A stretch of DNA of 64,000 nucleotides from Tetragonia tetragonoides (lineage: Eukaryota > Streptophyta > Magnoliopsida > Caryophyllales > Aizoaceae). Positions 48,507-58,702 of the stretch are shown here, one piece after another. The notes beneath the pieces are model-generated. The model was not told the origin of the DNA, searched no databases, and saw nothing but the letters and a program-made list of their open reading frames with translations. The position numbers were made by a program, and so were the translations under genes. The first letter of the stretch is position 1, and each line of letters opens with the position of its first letter. The stretch is from contig CM076142.1 of assembly GCA_038025085.1 (NCBI GenBank), positions 3,447,501 to 3,511,500 of the forward strand, written 5' to 3'.

Positions 48507-51494
48507 TCAGACCCTGATGATAACATCTGGGATATGCTGAATCTTGGGCCAATCAGCACCAATTTCCTTTTCACATTTAGGAGCTAATATAGGGCAATAA
48601 TCCACCACAAGCAGCTTCAAATTTGTCAATTTTTGCATCCCTTGTGGAAAGGAAGCCAATTTTGGGCATTTACAAATTTCAAGGCTTGAAAGCGAGCTAA
48701 GATTGCCTATCTCGTCTGGTATTGCTTCAAGGACGGAACATTCTCTGAGCTGGAGCGACTGTAGGGCGGTGACATGCTGAAGGCCTTTTAGAGGACCTTC
48801 TACCCATGTCCTTGCAGGCATTTGTGATATCACTACAGAATGTAGACTTTTGAGCAGTTTCCATGAATCATATGAGTAATTCTCATAATCGAATTCCCAG
48901 AACCTGAGCTCCATCCTTTCGAGGGTGCCGAGCTGATGAGCGATGGAAGAGAGGGGCATCAGACCACACCCAAAACCGATCATGAGGCTTTGGATAGAAG
49001 CAAAGCCCTCGAAGGCCTTCAAATACTCTTCACTAGTGTTGTTATTGAAATCATATCCTTTTAGTTGAGTAACTTGTTGGACATATTCCCTGGGCAACGA
49101 AGCCAGGCCTTTCAAATCCCAAACTTTAAGGGAGTTCAATCTGGGAACCCAAGATGATGAAGAGTTATTTGCTGCGGGTGGTTTCAGGATTTCTAGATTT
49201 TGGTTGAGATTCTTACCAAGATTCAGGAACTCCACATTTGGGCATGAAGGCATGGATTCAAGGTGTGGGCAATATATAAGACTGATGTCAGATACGCGAG
49301 GAAAACACAGATTTTCTCTTCTAGGAGAGGGTCTACTCCAACCCTTCAACTGGAAAAGACTTCCTATCTCAAGCTTGGTAAGAGAGGGAAAGAAGATAGA
49401 TGATGAAGAAGAAGAAGCTTCATACTCCCATATTTCTATATACTCCACTGGTAAGAACGACAATTCAAGGGATTTAAGATGAGGGAGATGAGCAAATGAA
49501 GGGAGCTGTTGGACATTTCGACAACGAACAATCTTAATAGAAATCAAATGTGGAAGGGAAGAAGCAAGCTGGTTCATTGCCATCCACCTTGGGAGTTTCA
49601 CCCCTTTATAATTATGTATTCCCAAATATGAGAGTTTGTCATGAGGTTGCAACTTTTCAAGCACCATTTCATCCTCTTTTGCATCAATCTGACCACCAAA
49701 AATTAGATCCAGGGTTCCAAGGTTCTCTTTGGCTATTAGATTTGCTTCTCCAATGTCTAAAGACATATTGGGGTAAGAGCTTTCAATGAAGATGGATAAC
49801 TCTCCTTTCAGATTTTGGAGATGACACAAATCACTTAGACGGCTAAAACTAGACTTATTTCGACCACCACCGGAAGCAGGGTATTTAGTTACACCAAATA
49901 TATTCAGTGTTTGAAGGTTGGTCAAGTTCCTAATACCAGGTGGGAAATAGACACTAAGACAAGGATAATTATTTGGAAGCCATAAATGTCTTAAATTCAC
50001 CAGTTTCTTCACATCTCTGGGAGCTACAAAACAATATCCGCAACACCGAAGATCCAAATACTGCAAATTGTGCAATAAAGTCACCGAATTCGGCAACTCT
50101 TTTAGAGATTCATTATGAGAAAGATCTAGATATCTCAAGTGAATCAACTTGCCCAAGGATTTTGGTAATTCTTTTATGCCCAGATTATGCAGATCCAATG
50201 CTCGCAAACACCGAAAACTCGATATCATATCCTCACACATGGACATGCTCATCTTCATGTCATAACATGGTCTCTCTGCGAAAAGAAAAGTTCTCAATTG
50301 CTTAATATTTTGTAAAGAGGTTGGAATTTTCCAAGATGAATCTACTTGGTACCCAATAGATATATGGCGGGTGCTCTTGCCAAGAGTGTTATCTAGAGAA
50401 CTCACCATTTGGCATTGACCCCCACCAACCGAGCAACATAAATCATACATCAAATCATGAAGTTTACATGTCCCTTGATATTCGTCTTCTTGAAGCAAGC
50501 TTTTATTAAGTAGATTATCCAAGTATTCTTTCCCTATGTCTTCCAAACTTTTACCTCTACTACGTGGTGGATCAATGAAACCTTGGGCAATCCAAAGACT
50601 CACTAGTTTACTCTTATCAAATTCGTGCCCCTGGGGGAACAATGAGCAGTAAGAAAAACAAGCCTTTAGTTTAGGACTGAGGTTATCATAACTAAGTTTG
50701 AGGATTGGCATGACATTGTCCTCGTACAATTCCAAATTCGACAATTCATCATCGATAAACGACGACCACTGTTGAACAGTGAGTTTGTTTGCTAAAACAC
50801 CCGCAATAACTCGTACAACAAGGGGAACATTTTTGCACAATCCCAAAATTTTCCATACTAATTCCCTGACCCCAGGCTCATGACCCTTTTTCTGAAATGC
50901 TATCTTCTCCAAAAGAGAAGATGAATCCTCTCGGTTTAGAGGCTGCAACTCATGGGGTTGAATAGTACCCATGATTCTACAAACCATAAGGCTACTTGTA
51001 GTAACTAAAATCTTAGTTCCTTGAGAAGCACCACGAGTTAACAACGGTTTCAACTCATCCCATTTCCTAGGATCCTCATCCCACACATCATCCAACACAA
51101 GCATATACTTCTTTCCAGTGATGTGTCTACTAAGCTGATTGGTTAATTGCTCAAGGTTGAAATTACTCGGCTTCTCACCCTCAGTACTTGCTGATGCAAT
51201 GATATCTTCAATTACTTTTTTCATACTAATCTCATGGGGGACAGAAACCCATAGCATCAAATTGAAGTTTTCTCTCACAACCTTATCATTGAACACAAGT
51301 TGAGCTAAGGTTGTTTTACCCAACCCTCCAATGCCTACTATGGGAATAACAGAAATAACCTCTTCACTGTTCAAATCTAGCAACTTGTTTATTATCTCAT
51401 TTTTGTCAGCATCCCTCCCTACAACCTCTTTCTGATCTACATAAGAAAAAGTCTCACGGCTCACGCCTCCCACAATCACATCGTTCTCTCCCAT
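48507..51494 (-). CDS. NB-ARC-LRR part of a CC-NB-LRR disease resistance protein (RGA type)
   Basis: 995 codons without interruption. The NB-ARC domain has the P-loop [34 protein letters not shown], kinase 2 KKYMLVLDDVWDE, RNBS-B GTKILVTTSS, a degenerate GLPL site (GLCKNVPLVVRV), RNBS-D CFSYCSLFPQGHEF and the MHD position as KLHDLMYDL. About 20 LRRs follow, for example LHNLGIKELPKSLGKLIHLR, to the C-terminus at DVIIRV. Such proteins are intracellular immune receptors that bind ADP/ATP. The same frame continues upstream into the coiled-coil domain but through one TGA at 51507-51509. The first ATG after it is 51494. If translated alone it would lack the CC domain. Confidence 0.93.
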   Translation of the reverse strand: MGENDVIVGGVSRETFSYVDQKEVVGRDADKNEIINKLLDLNSEEVISVIPIVGIGGLGKTTLAQLVFNDKVVRENFNLMLWVSVPHEISMKKVIEDIIASASTEGEKPSNFNLEQLTNQLSRHITGKKYMLVLDDVWDEDPRKWDELKPLLTRGASQGTKILVTTSSLMVCRIMGTIQPHELQPLNREDSSSLLEKIAFQKKGHEPGVRELVWKILGLCKNVPLVVRVIAGVLANKLTVQQWSSFIDDELSNLELYEDNVMPILKLSYDNLSPKLKACFSYCSLFPQGHEFDKSKLVSLWIAQGFIDPPRSRGKSLEDIGKEYLDNLLNKSLLQEDEYQGTCKLHDLMYDLCCSVGGGQCQMVSSLDNTLGKSTRHISIGYQVDSSWKIPTSLQNIKQLRTFLFAERPCYDMKMSMSMCEDMISSFRCLRALDLHNLGIKELPKSLGKLIHLRYLDLSHNESLKELPNSVTLLHNLQYLDLRCCGYCFVAPRDVKKLVNLRHLWLPNNYPCLSVYFPPGIRNLTNLQTLNIFGVTKYPASGGGRNKSSFSRLSDLCHLQNLKGELSIFIESSYPNMSLDIGEANLIAKENLGTLDLIFGGQIDAKEDEMVLEKLQPHDKLSYLGIHNYKGVKLPRWMAMNQLASSLPHLISIKIVRCRNVQQLPSFAHLPHLKSLELSFLPVEYIEIWEYEASSSSSSIFFPSLTKLEIGSLFQLKGWSRPSPRRENLCFPRVSDISLIYCPHLESMPSCPNVEFLNLGKNLNQNLEILKPPAANNSSSSWVPRLNSLKVWDLKGLASLPREYVQQVTQLKGYDFNNNTSEEYLKAFEGFASIQSLMIGFGCGLMPLSSIAHQLGTLERMELRFWEFDYENYSYDSWKLLKSLHSVVISQMPARTWVEGPLKGLQHVTALQSLQLRECSVLEAIPDEIGNLSSLSSLEICKCPKLASFPQGMQKLTNLKLLVVDYCPILAPKCEKEIGADWPKIQHIPDVIIRV

Positions 51495-51506
51495 TGACCG
51501 TGACTC

Positions 51507-51959
51507 TCACCATGGAGTCTTGGCATTACTAAAGTCTCTCCTATCACTAGAAATATCAGCCAGTGTCTCCCTAATAGATTTGACCCTTTGAGCCACCTTA
51601 AAGCAAGAGACAAGTTGGTTGGATGAGGAGAAGAAAAGTCTTACCTCATTTTTAAACGCGTTCCCATCAATGAGCTTCTTCCTCTCGGCAATGGTCGTGA
51701 TCTCGTCAAACAAGTCATCTGCTTCATAAACAGCAACACTGAGCTTGTTGAACCATACTTGATCTGAGTTGCTGGTGCTGTTCGGAGGTGCTGCCTCAGC
51801 ATCTTTAAGTAGAGCATTGACAGAGTGCATAGTATCTTGAAGCTTCTGGATTTGTGTTTTGAGTCCCCAAGCAAAGGCTGTTTCTTGGTATGCTTTGTTA
51901 CCTAGCTCTGTGGCTAGTGTTTTTGCAATCTCAATTAAAATGCTCTCTACAATGGCCAT
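51507..51959 (-). CDS. Rx-type coiled-coil domain of the same NLR, ended by in-frame TGA
   Basis: 150 codons starting MAIVESILIEIAKTLATELG, the usual start of RGA-like CC-NB-LRRs. The helical region includes LLKDAEAAPPNS, an EDVID-like VYEADDLFDEI and CFKVAQRVKSIRETLADI. The frame ends NAKTPW-TGA, then four codons (ESRS), then the MGENDVIVGG start of the NB-ARC frame in the same phase (51959 to 51494 is a multiple of 3). The full protein would be 1150 residues, normal for the family. So the locus is a near-intact CNL with one nonsense codon, an encoded CC-only protein, or has an assembly error. Splicing out the stop is possible (GTGAGAG overlaps it) but unproven. Confidence 0.9.
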   Translation of the reverse strand: MAIVESILIEIAKTLATELGNKAYQETAFAWGLKTQIQKLQDTMHSVNALLKDAEAAPPNSTSNSDQVWFNKLSVAVYEADDLFDEITTIAERKKLIDGNAFKNEVRLFFSSSNQLVSCFKVAQRVKSIRETLADISSDRRDFSNAKTPW

Positions 51960-52562
51960 TTTTCTTACTTTCCTTGATTTTGTGGGCTGCCAAGATGTAG
52001 ATTGTACAAGTGTGAGTGTTCAGTTCCATCCTTAAAAAGGCAGCAGGGTAATAATTAAAAAGACACTTAGGCACTTCCAAACGGTAATCTCTTGCCATGG
52101 GTAAGATCTCTACCTGTTATTTTAAAGATACTCTTGCATTATTTTGATCAAAGTTAAATTAAAACACTACTCATAATTGATATTTTTAATTACTCGTGTT
52201 CTGCCAACTATTGCCAATAATTAACCGGAACCTGCTTCATGCATGTGATCCAATTTGGTTTGGTTATAACACCATTGTCATTCTCAAAAACTCATAATAC
52301 ATGTCATAATAAATTGGGATATCTGGAGAATTAAGATTCCTCCATGTGAGACCAACACTAGCTTGGAGGATTCATGTTGTCAATGATCCCACGATTTGCA
52401 GGTGGGATTTATCCGAGAAGTCCCTGTGGAGTCAGTCCACGATGAGCATGTGCTTGCTATGGTAGTTAGTAAGAAGCGTAAATTCATGTTAGTTTGTAGC
52501 TAAGACATGTTTTCTTTGAATTCGCTGTTGTCAAATAAATAAATATATAAATGAATATATAG
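51960..52562. other. 5' flank of the NLR gene
   Basis: No gene. On the minus strand CTTTTTAAGG near 52030 could serve as a TATA-like element about 70 bp upstream of the NLR start codon. The remainder up to the hAT-type element is AT-rich. Confidence 0.4.
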
Positions 52563-53370
52563 TAGACCTGGCAAACGGGTCATTTGGGTCGGGTTAGGGT
52601 CGGGTTCGGGTCGGGTCGTTTCGGTTCGATCTGATTCGGGTTATCTCTAGTTTCGGTTTGGGTTCGGGTCAGGTATATTTGGGCTCGAGTTGATTCCGTT
52701 CATGTTGTTTTCGGGTCGGTTGCGGGACGGGTCGGGTCAATCCGATTCGGGCCATATCGGTTCAGGTTGAACTGGGTTATCATGCATTGTACTCGGTTCG
52801 GGTTCGGGTCGATTCGGTTTGGGTATATTTGGGTTCGGGTCGATTCGGGTCAGATATGGGTCGGACAGATTTCGGTCACAATTTTTTTTCAAGTTCGATT
52901 TTAGTACAATTTTTCCCAATTGCATTACTATTATAGGGCTGTAAATATTTAAATTGATTAAATAAATAGATATTTAAATAGGTGAGTGTAATCACAATGT
53001 TTTAGAATATATTAATTTTACTATTTTTAAAACACTAACAAATAAATAAATTTATTAAACTAAATACATAAAAATAAATAAATAAATAAATAATAAAAAT
53101 AATATATTATCATTTTCGGTTCGGGTTCGGGTTGGCCTGGGTCATAAATTTCGGGTTGTGTTCGGTTCGGGTCTCTTCAGGTTATTTGGATTGGGTCGGT
53201 TTCGGTTTGGATCAGATTCGGATACGGGTCATATCGGGTCTGCTAATTTCGGGTCGGTTCGGTTCGGATCGGGTTATTTTGGATTTTCGGTTCAACTTCA
53301 GGTCTTGCTGTTCGGATTGAATCGGGTCACGAGTCGGGTTATCGGGTCCGGGTCAATATTGCCAGGTCTA
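52563..53370. mobile_element. hAT-type non-autonomous element with 8-bp target duplication
   Basis: Inverted ends TAGACCTGGCAA and TTGCCAGGTCTA. The 8-bp ATATATAG duplication is perfect at 52555-52562 and 53371-53378, the length expected for hAT elements. The interior is built of degenerate 'gggtcgggttcgggtc' motifs on the + strand, with an AT-rich centre (52920-53110). Frames through it (for example 53132-53320) are motif translations. No transposase. Confidence 0.88.
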
Positions 53371-53498
53371 ATATATAGGGATATAAAATCTTTTCACATC
53401 AATGATACATATAATGTTTGGACTTTGGAGGGGACGGGGAGGGACTATTGTATAAAATAAGGAGTATAATTGTTTCAACCAAAAAATCTGAAAGGAAG

Positions 53499-53830
53499 TG
53501 TTGGGAAATTGGAAGTGATGTGAAATAAGTAACAAAACGGAAATTAACCTTTGATAGTATCACACAAAGGGATCTTGTTCAAGAATCACTCAAGAACAAC
53601 TCACGAATCACTCGTAAGGGTTTCAACCTGAATCACTCAGTTTGAGGGGTAAATACTCACGTATTCAATAATTAATCATCAAAAAGCACGAGTTTACAAT
53701 AGCAAGCTCTCCCCTATTTATAGACAAAGAAATCTAAAGCTATTCGGAATCCTAATCCTAGTCCGAATAGGAAACTAACTACGAAACTGACTACAATTGT
53801 AAAACGGACTAACTAACAGCTTTCCTAACA
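53499..53830 (-). mobile_element. Solo LTR candidate (332 bp)
   Basis: Read on the minus strand it begins TGTTAGGAAAGC and ends TTTCCCAACA, giving TG...CA with a short inverted repeat. A TATA box CTATAAATAGG lies near the middle, followed by GA/CT-balanced R-U5-like sequence, the usual layout of a Copia/Gypsy LTR. No primer-binding site or polypurine tract adjoins it and the flanking 5-mers (ggaag, cctaa) do not match. It is a solo LTR with lost duplication, or the U3 end is further right. Confidence 0.55.
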
Positions 53831-55184
53831 CCTAATGGACTTCTAATACTAATAACAATCAGATTATTACTCTCCTAAACATATTCTAACTAATTAAGGG
53901 AATACTAAACGAAATCGAACTAAACAACTGATTACCTAGCGCCCAAGGCTAAAACCGGTTGTAACAGCTTTGCACCGTAACTTCAATTGCCTTTTCAACC
54001 TCGTTACATTCTGAATATAGGAAAACTCAAAGCATGGGAGTTTTAGATCTTGTTTCCAGCTTTCTACAGAATTTTGAATCACCATAATCCCATGTCATAT
54101 GAGTGAGTTATGATCGAAATACGAACCAGTGTAGAAGCTATCCTTATAACGAATGTTATCATATAATAAGAGCTTCAATCCCGACCTTGTATGGAAACTC
54201 CATGTAATTATCTTTATAGGAGTCAATTTAATGCATAACCACCAAAGGAACTCGATGTAAACAAGAATATATGTTCTCTTGCTAGTTCCTTGGTTGTTCT
54301 GTTTACTTTGCACACTTGCTCCCGCATCAGGAAGTCCTTTTGCCCTTGTAAATATTGTCTACATTGCACCATGAGGTGACTTTGCATTATAAGTTTCATT
54401 CTAACTCATTAGAAACAATTTTGGCAGCACTCTGGTGTTTTAACTGAAATTAGTGATTGTTAAACAGTGAAATTGAGAAAAATTAGTGAAAATAATGACA
54501 GGAATTGAGAAAGTTAACAATAATTCTTTTCAAGTTTTATTCTAACACATTACAAACAATTTAGTGTTTTAACTGAAATTAGTGATTGTTATAATAATTA
54601 GTGAAAGTGAGAGAAATTGATTAGAAATTAGTGAGAACAATTACGCCATGGCAATTCTTATAGCTTGTTAGTTGTTACAGATTGACTAATTTCTTGAACT
54701 AGTAAAGTAAAATCTACAAAGTACAGTTCTACGAGTAAATGAAGTAGGTTAAAATACAGACATTGAGCCAAGAATCAAGTTAGAAGTGACAGAGTAGGAG
54801 AGAGAAAGGAGATTCGAAAAGATCTTACTGACTGAGAAGGAATTCCTGAGTTGTGCGTTCATGGTGGGCCGTCCTGCTCACTTTTTCATCGCCGAGAGGA
54901 GAATGGAGTGTAAGAATGGTAGAAAATGCCCAATTTGGGGATAATCTCGTTCAGTGGTTCTCACTTGTCACGTTCTGTCATCATGTGTGGCATTTGGTTA
55001 AAAGGGTTACCCAAAGTTCAAATAAATTACCCTAAAAAAATCAAATAAGTTAGGAAAAATGGATGTGAATAATCTTACATTTGGACGGTTGTACAAGAAT
55101 AATCTCACATATTAATTTAGTTCAGAATAATCTCACATATTACTTTAGTTTAGAATAATAGCTAAGTTTGAGGAAAGCTACTCC
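53831..55184. other. Non-coding interval with small tandem duplications
   Basis: No gene recognised. 54395-54480 and 54530-54600 are imperfect copies sharing 'gtgttttaactgaaattagt'. At 55090-55165 a ~28-bp unit with 'gaataatctcacatatta' repeats next to the aldehyde oxidase fragment. Confidence 0.45.
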
Positions 55185-56568
55185 TCTGAGCCATAACTAG
55201 ATTTCCCCCAAGACTAGCTGAATTTCTGACGAACCCAGAAGCAATTTTCTCGAAATGATTGGCGACTTTCCTCAATATCAGGTTAGTACCATCATACATT
55301 GTATCTTTGCCACCCTCATTTTGTGCTACAACAGCTTTAGAGATTGAGACAGCTGCTCCAATTTGGATGCCTGTAAAATCCCTTTTGACAACTGAGAGGT
55401 CAGGAATGTATCTTAGATCTATATATGTGTCATATCCTGCTAGTTCCTTATACTAACCAGTGCCTGTATTACTGACAACTATTTCAGACGGGTCATATTG
55501 TTGGCCTCACTTGATTCCAGCAAGCCTTGAAGTTCCTCAATACTAACAGGGGTATGCCAAGAATATCTTCCAGAATCCAAAAGCATATTAGACACTAACT
55601 CCTTCAAGAACTCAGGAAATGTCGTCATCTGATTACTGGGATCATAAAGTGGTAACTTACTCACCTTAACTTCCTTGCTCTCCTCCTTCTGCCAAAAAGA
55701 ATTGAATCCCAGATCCTCAATATCTACATCAGCTGCAAAACTTTTGCAGGCATCAGCAATAGGTCGATAACCAGTACATCGACAGAGATTTCCTGCCACA
55801 GCCTTATCTGCTTCACTAACACTGAACTTGGAAAACCCAGGAGAGGGCTTTGGCCGATTACTTTTGTCAGCGTTGACAAGGGCTGAGAAGAGAGAAACAC
55901 ACATTCCTGGGGTACAAAAGCCACACTGAGAGGCATGGAAGCCAGCAAACCTTTGGTGAATTGCATGAAAACCATCTTTGCAATTTCCGAGGCCTTCGGT
56001 TGTGATGAATGATGATTGAACAGCCATTAATACTGCAAAGAAGTGTAAGACATGAATTTACAGCGTAATCCTCGACTTGATCAGATACCGGATCATACTT
56101 GGATAGCAGCACAACACAAGCACCACAACCACCTCCAACCATAAATTTTAATTTTTTTTTTTTTTTATCATCATGCTTATGAACTAATTCAGATGTATTC
56201 AGGGATAATGAATTTTGACATAAGGTAATTTCTATATGTTTGATCTAACATATGCTCCATTGTGACTTCTGTTATTTGATTGAACTCACTTACTTCAGCC
56301 TAAAAGATTCACTTTTTCAATTTGCAAAGATGACAGAATGACTTGACATATATTCATCAGGCAAAAGAGATACTTATTGAAGATATGGGACATGGAAAAA
56401 AAAGGCTCAGAACAGTGAAAAGGGTAACCACAGAATCCAATTTGCATTTATGGGTCAATAAAATCTCATAGTCGCTAGTATTATATTACTCACAGGCTCA
56501 CAGCACCAAGTATCTCCATAGGTTGATTCACTTTTCCTCAAGTGTTACACCATTTAACATCAAAGCAG
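55185..56568 (-). pseudogene. Aldehyde oxidase gene fragment, inverted, with intron 1 sequence
   Basis: Reverse-complement homologue of 10863-12275 of the intact gene. Intron 1 3' half is about 56568-56133 and the first part of exon 2 is 56132-55185. It encodes GGCGACVVLLSKYDPVSDQV, CGFCTPGMC and AGNLCRCTGYRPIADACK, ending at SLGGNLVM. A 7-bp insertion near 56010 (duplicated atcattc) and a 1-bp deletion near 55490 shift the frame, and a stop follows. Intron retention shows a DNA-level copy. The right end lies within a few bases of satellite array F. Confidence 0.92.
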
Positions 56569-56574
56569 AAAAGG

Positions 56575-57925
56575 TGCCCTTTTTACCCATACTTCTCCAT
56601 GGGATCTTTATTCATGACCCTAGAGGACCCTCGGTGCCCTGGGAGGGGCATCCGAATTCCCAAACTTCAATATCACCCATGATTTCAGTATTCCTGCCCT
56701 TACATCGGTGTCTCGTTAAAACGCCCTTGCAAGTCTATCAGGGACCCGATAACCTACCCCGAGGGCCTCCCATCTCCCCTAGGAGTGTCCCGTGCGATGT
56801 GGTGAGGAAATATACACCTTTGTTCCGAGCCTTCCAGGGAGCCTTTGTTTTTGGCTTCCTTGTCCCCGCGTATCATTTTACCCAAACATCCACAGGGGGT
56901 CTATCATGACCCTAAAGGACCCTCGTTGCCTAGGGAGGGCCATCTGGATCCCCGAATGTCGATATAACCCATGCTTTCGGTGTGCGACCCTTACATTGGT
57001 GTCTCGTAAAAACGTCTTTCTAAGCCTATCAAGGACCCGATAACCTTACCCGGGGGCCTCCCATGTCTCTTAGGGGTGTCTCGTGCGATGTGGTGCAACA
57101 ATACACACCTTTGTTCTGCAGCTTCTCGGGAGCCCGAAAAAAAGTGGATTATAGCTTTCGGTTTTCAGCTTCTCGAGGCCCGAGTGCAATTTTTGCCCAA
57201 ACTTCTTCGGGTTGTCTATCATGACCCTAGAGGACCCTCGATGCCCGGGGACGGTCATCCAGAACCCAGAACTTTGATACCACCCATGCTTTCGATGTTC
57301 AGGCCCTTACATTAGTGTCTCGTAGAAACGCCCTTCCAAGCCTGTCAGAGACCTAATAACCTACCCCGGGGCGCCTACCATGTCCCTCAGGGGTGTCCCG
57401 TGTCATGTGGTGCGAAAATATACACCTTTGTTCCGGGGCCCCAAAAACGTAGATTATAGCCTTCGTTTTTTGCTTCTCGGGAGCCAGGTGCCACTTTTGC
57501 CCAAACTTCTCCGTGGGGTTATCATGACCCTAGAGGACCTTTGGTGCCTCGGGATGGTCATCCGGATCCCCGAACTTCGATATCACTCATGCTTTGTTCT
57601 GGCCCTTACGTAGGTGTCTCGTAAAAAACGCGCTTCCAAGCCTATTACGGACCCGATAACCTACTTCGGGGGCCTCCCATGTCCCCTAGGAGTGTCCCGT
57701 GCGATATGGTGCGAAAATATACATCTTTGTTCCAAGATCTCCAAGGAGCTCGAAAAACATGGATTAGTCTTCGTTTTAGGCTTCACGGGCCCTGGTGCCA
57801 TTTTGCCCAAACTTCTCCAGGGGGTCAATCATGACCCTAGAGGACCCTCATTGCCTTGGGAGGGTCATCTGGATCCCCGAATTTCTATATCACAAATGCT
57901 TTCGGTGTTCAGACCCGTACATTGA
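56575..57925 (+). repeat. Satellite array F
   Basis: About four and a half + monomers of the ~305-bp repeat. Landmarks lie near 56795, 57083, 57410 and 57705. Monomers are closest to array E in wording (for example 'acacctttgttccggggcc'). The array abuts the aldehyde oxidase fragment on the left and a PPR-like fragment on the right. Confidence 0.9.
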
Positions 57926-58100
57926 AACGAGTACTTAAGCTCGTCGAAAACAGCCTCGGCATCCGCAGCCCTCTCGAAGGGTCCTAACACAGAATTTCCC
58001 ATTAACAATGACGTTGTCTTGGCATTCATCCCATTCTCTTGTAAAATCCTTAAATGCCACATTTCCATATACACATCCCCAAATTTCCAAACCCTACAAT
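57925..58100 (-). pseudogene. Possible pentatricopeptide-repeat (PPR) gene fragment
   Basis: The minus-strand frame reads WHLRILQENGMNAKTTSLLM, then GPFERAADAEAVFDELKY. The spacing of 'GR.ADAEAVFDEL' helices resembles a PPR motif of the RNA-binding proteins of plant organelles. Only about one and a half repeats are visible, so the call is tentative. It fills the junction between array F and duplicated block copy 2, and satellite sequence cuts it off. Confidence 0.4.
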
Positions 58101-58702
58101 CGTATCATTCAATAAATGTGCATCATACTCAATTCCATCACTCCCATTTTGGTATGAGGTGAATTGGTGAGTTGAGATGGACCAGATGGTGGTGGAGAGA
58201 GAAAGAGGGGGTGGCAGAGGAGAGAGAGAGGGGGTGGTGATGCCAAATACGGAGAGAAAAATCAGGGAAAAAATACTGGAATAAGAGAAATGGTTGAAAG
58301 AAAGAAATAAAGAAAAGAAAAGAAACTTCCTACTTCATTAAGTCCAACAAATGGGGTACTTTTTAAATCTTTTTAGAGCAGGTGGTAACCTATTAGAGCA
58401 GGTTCTAGGGCAGTGGTGTTCTTATTGTGTTTTTTTGGTAATGATCAGGTCCGCGATAGCCACTTAGTCGCTTTTTCTTCGAGTGTTAAGCCATCTAGGA
58501 CTCAGAGTTGGGATGGATGCAGTAACTTGCAATGTTAAATAAACCATGAAGAACTATTTGGTGCTGATAAAAGACCAAGAGTTACCCAGTGCTTAAAAAA
58601 AGAAAAACAAAGAACAAAAGACTCTTGGCTGATGTTTCAAGTACCCATTACTCCTTTAAAATAAGTTTCAACATCATATACAGAACAACTCTCGTAACTT
58701 AC

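Noticed and set aside
55185..56568. Processed (retrotransposed) aldehyde oxidase copy
   Set aside because: It retains intron 1 sequence, so it is a DNA-level duplicate.
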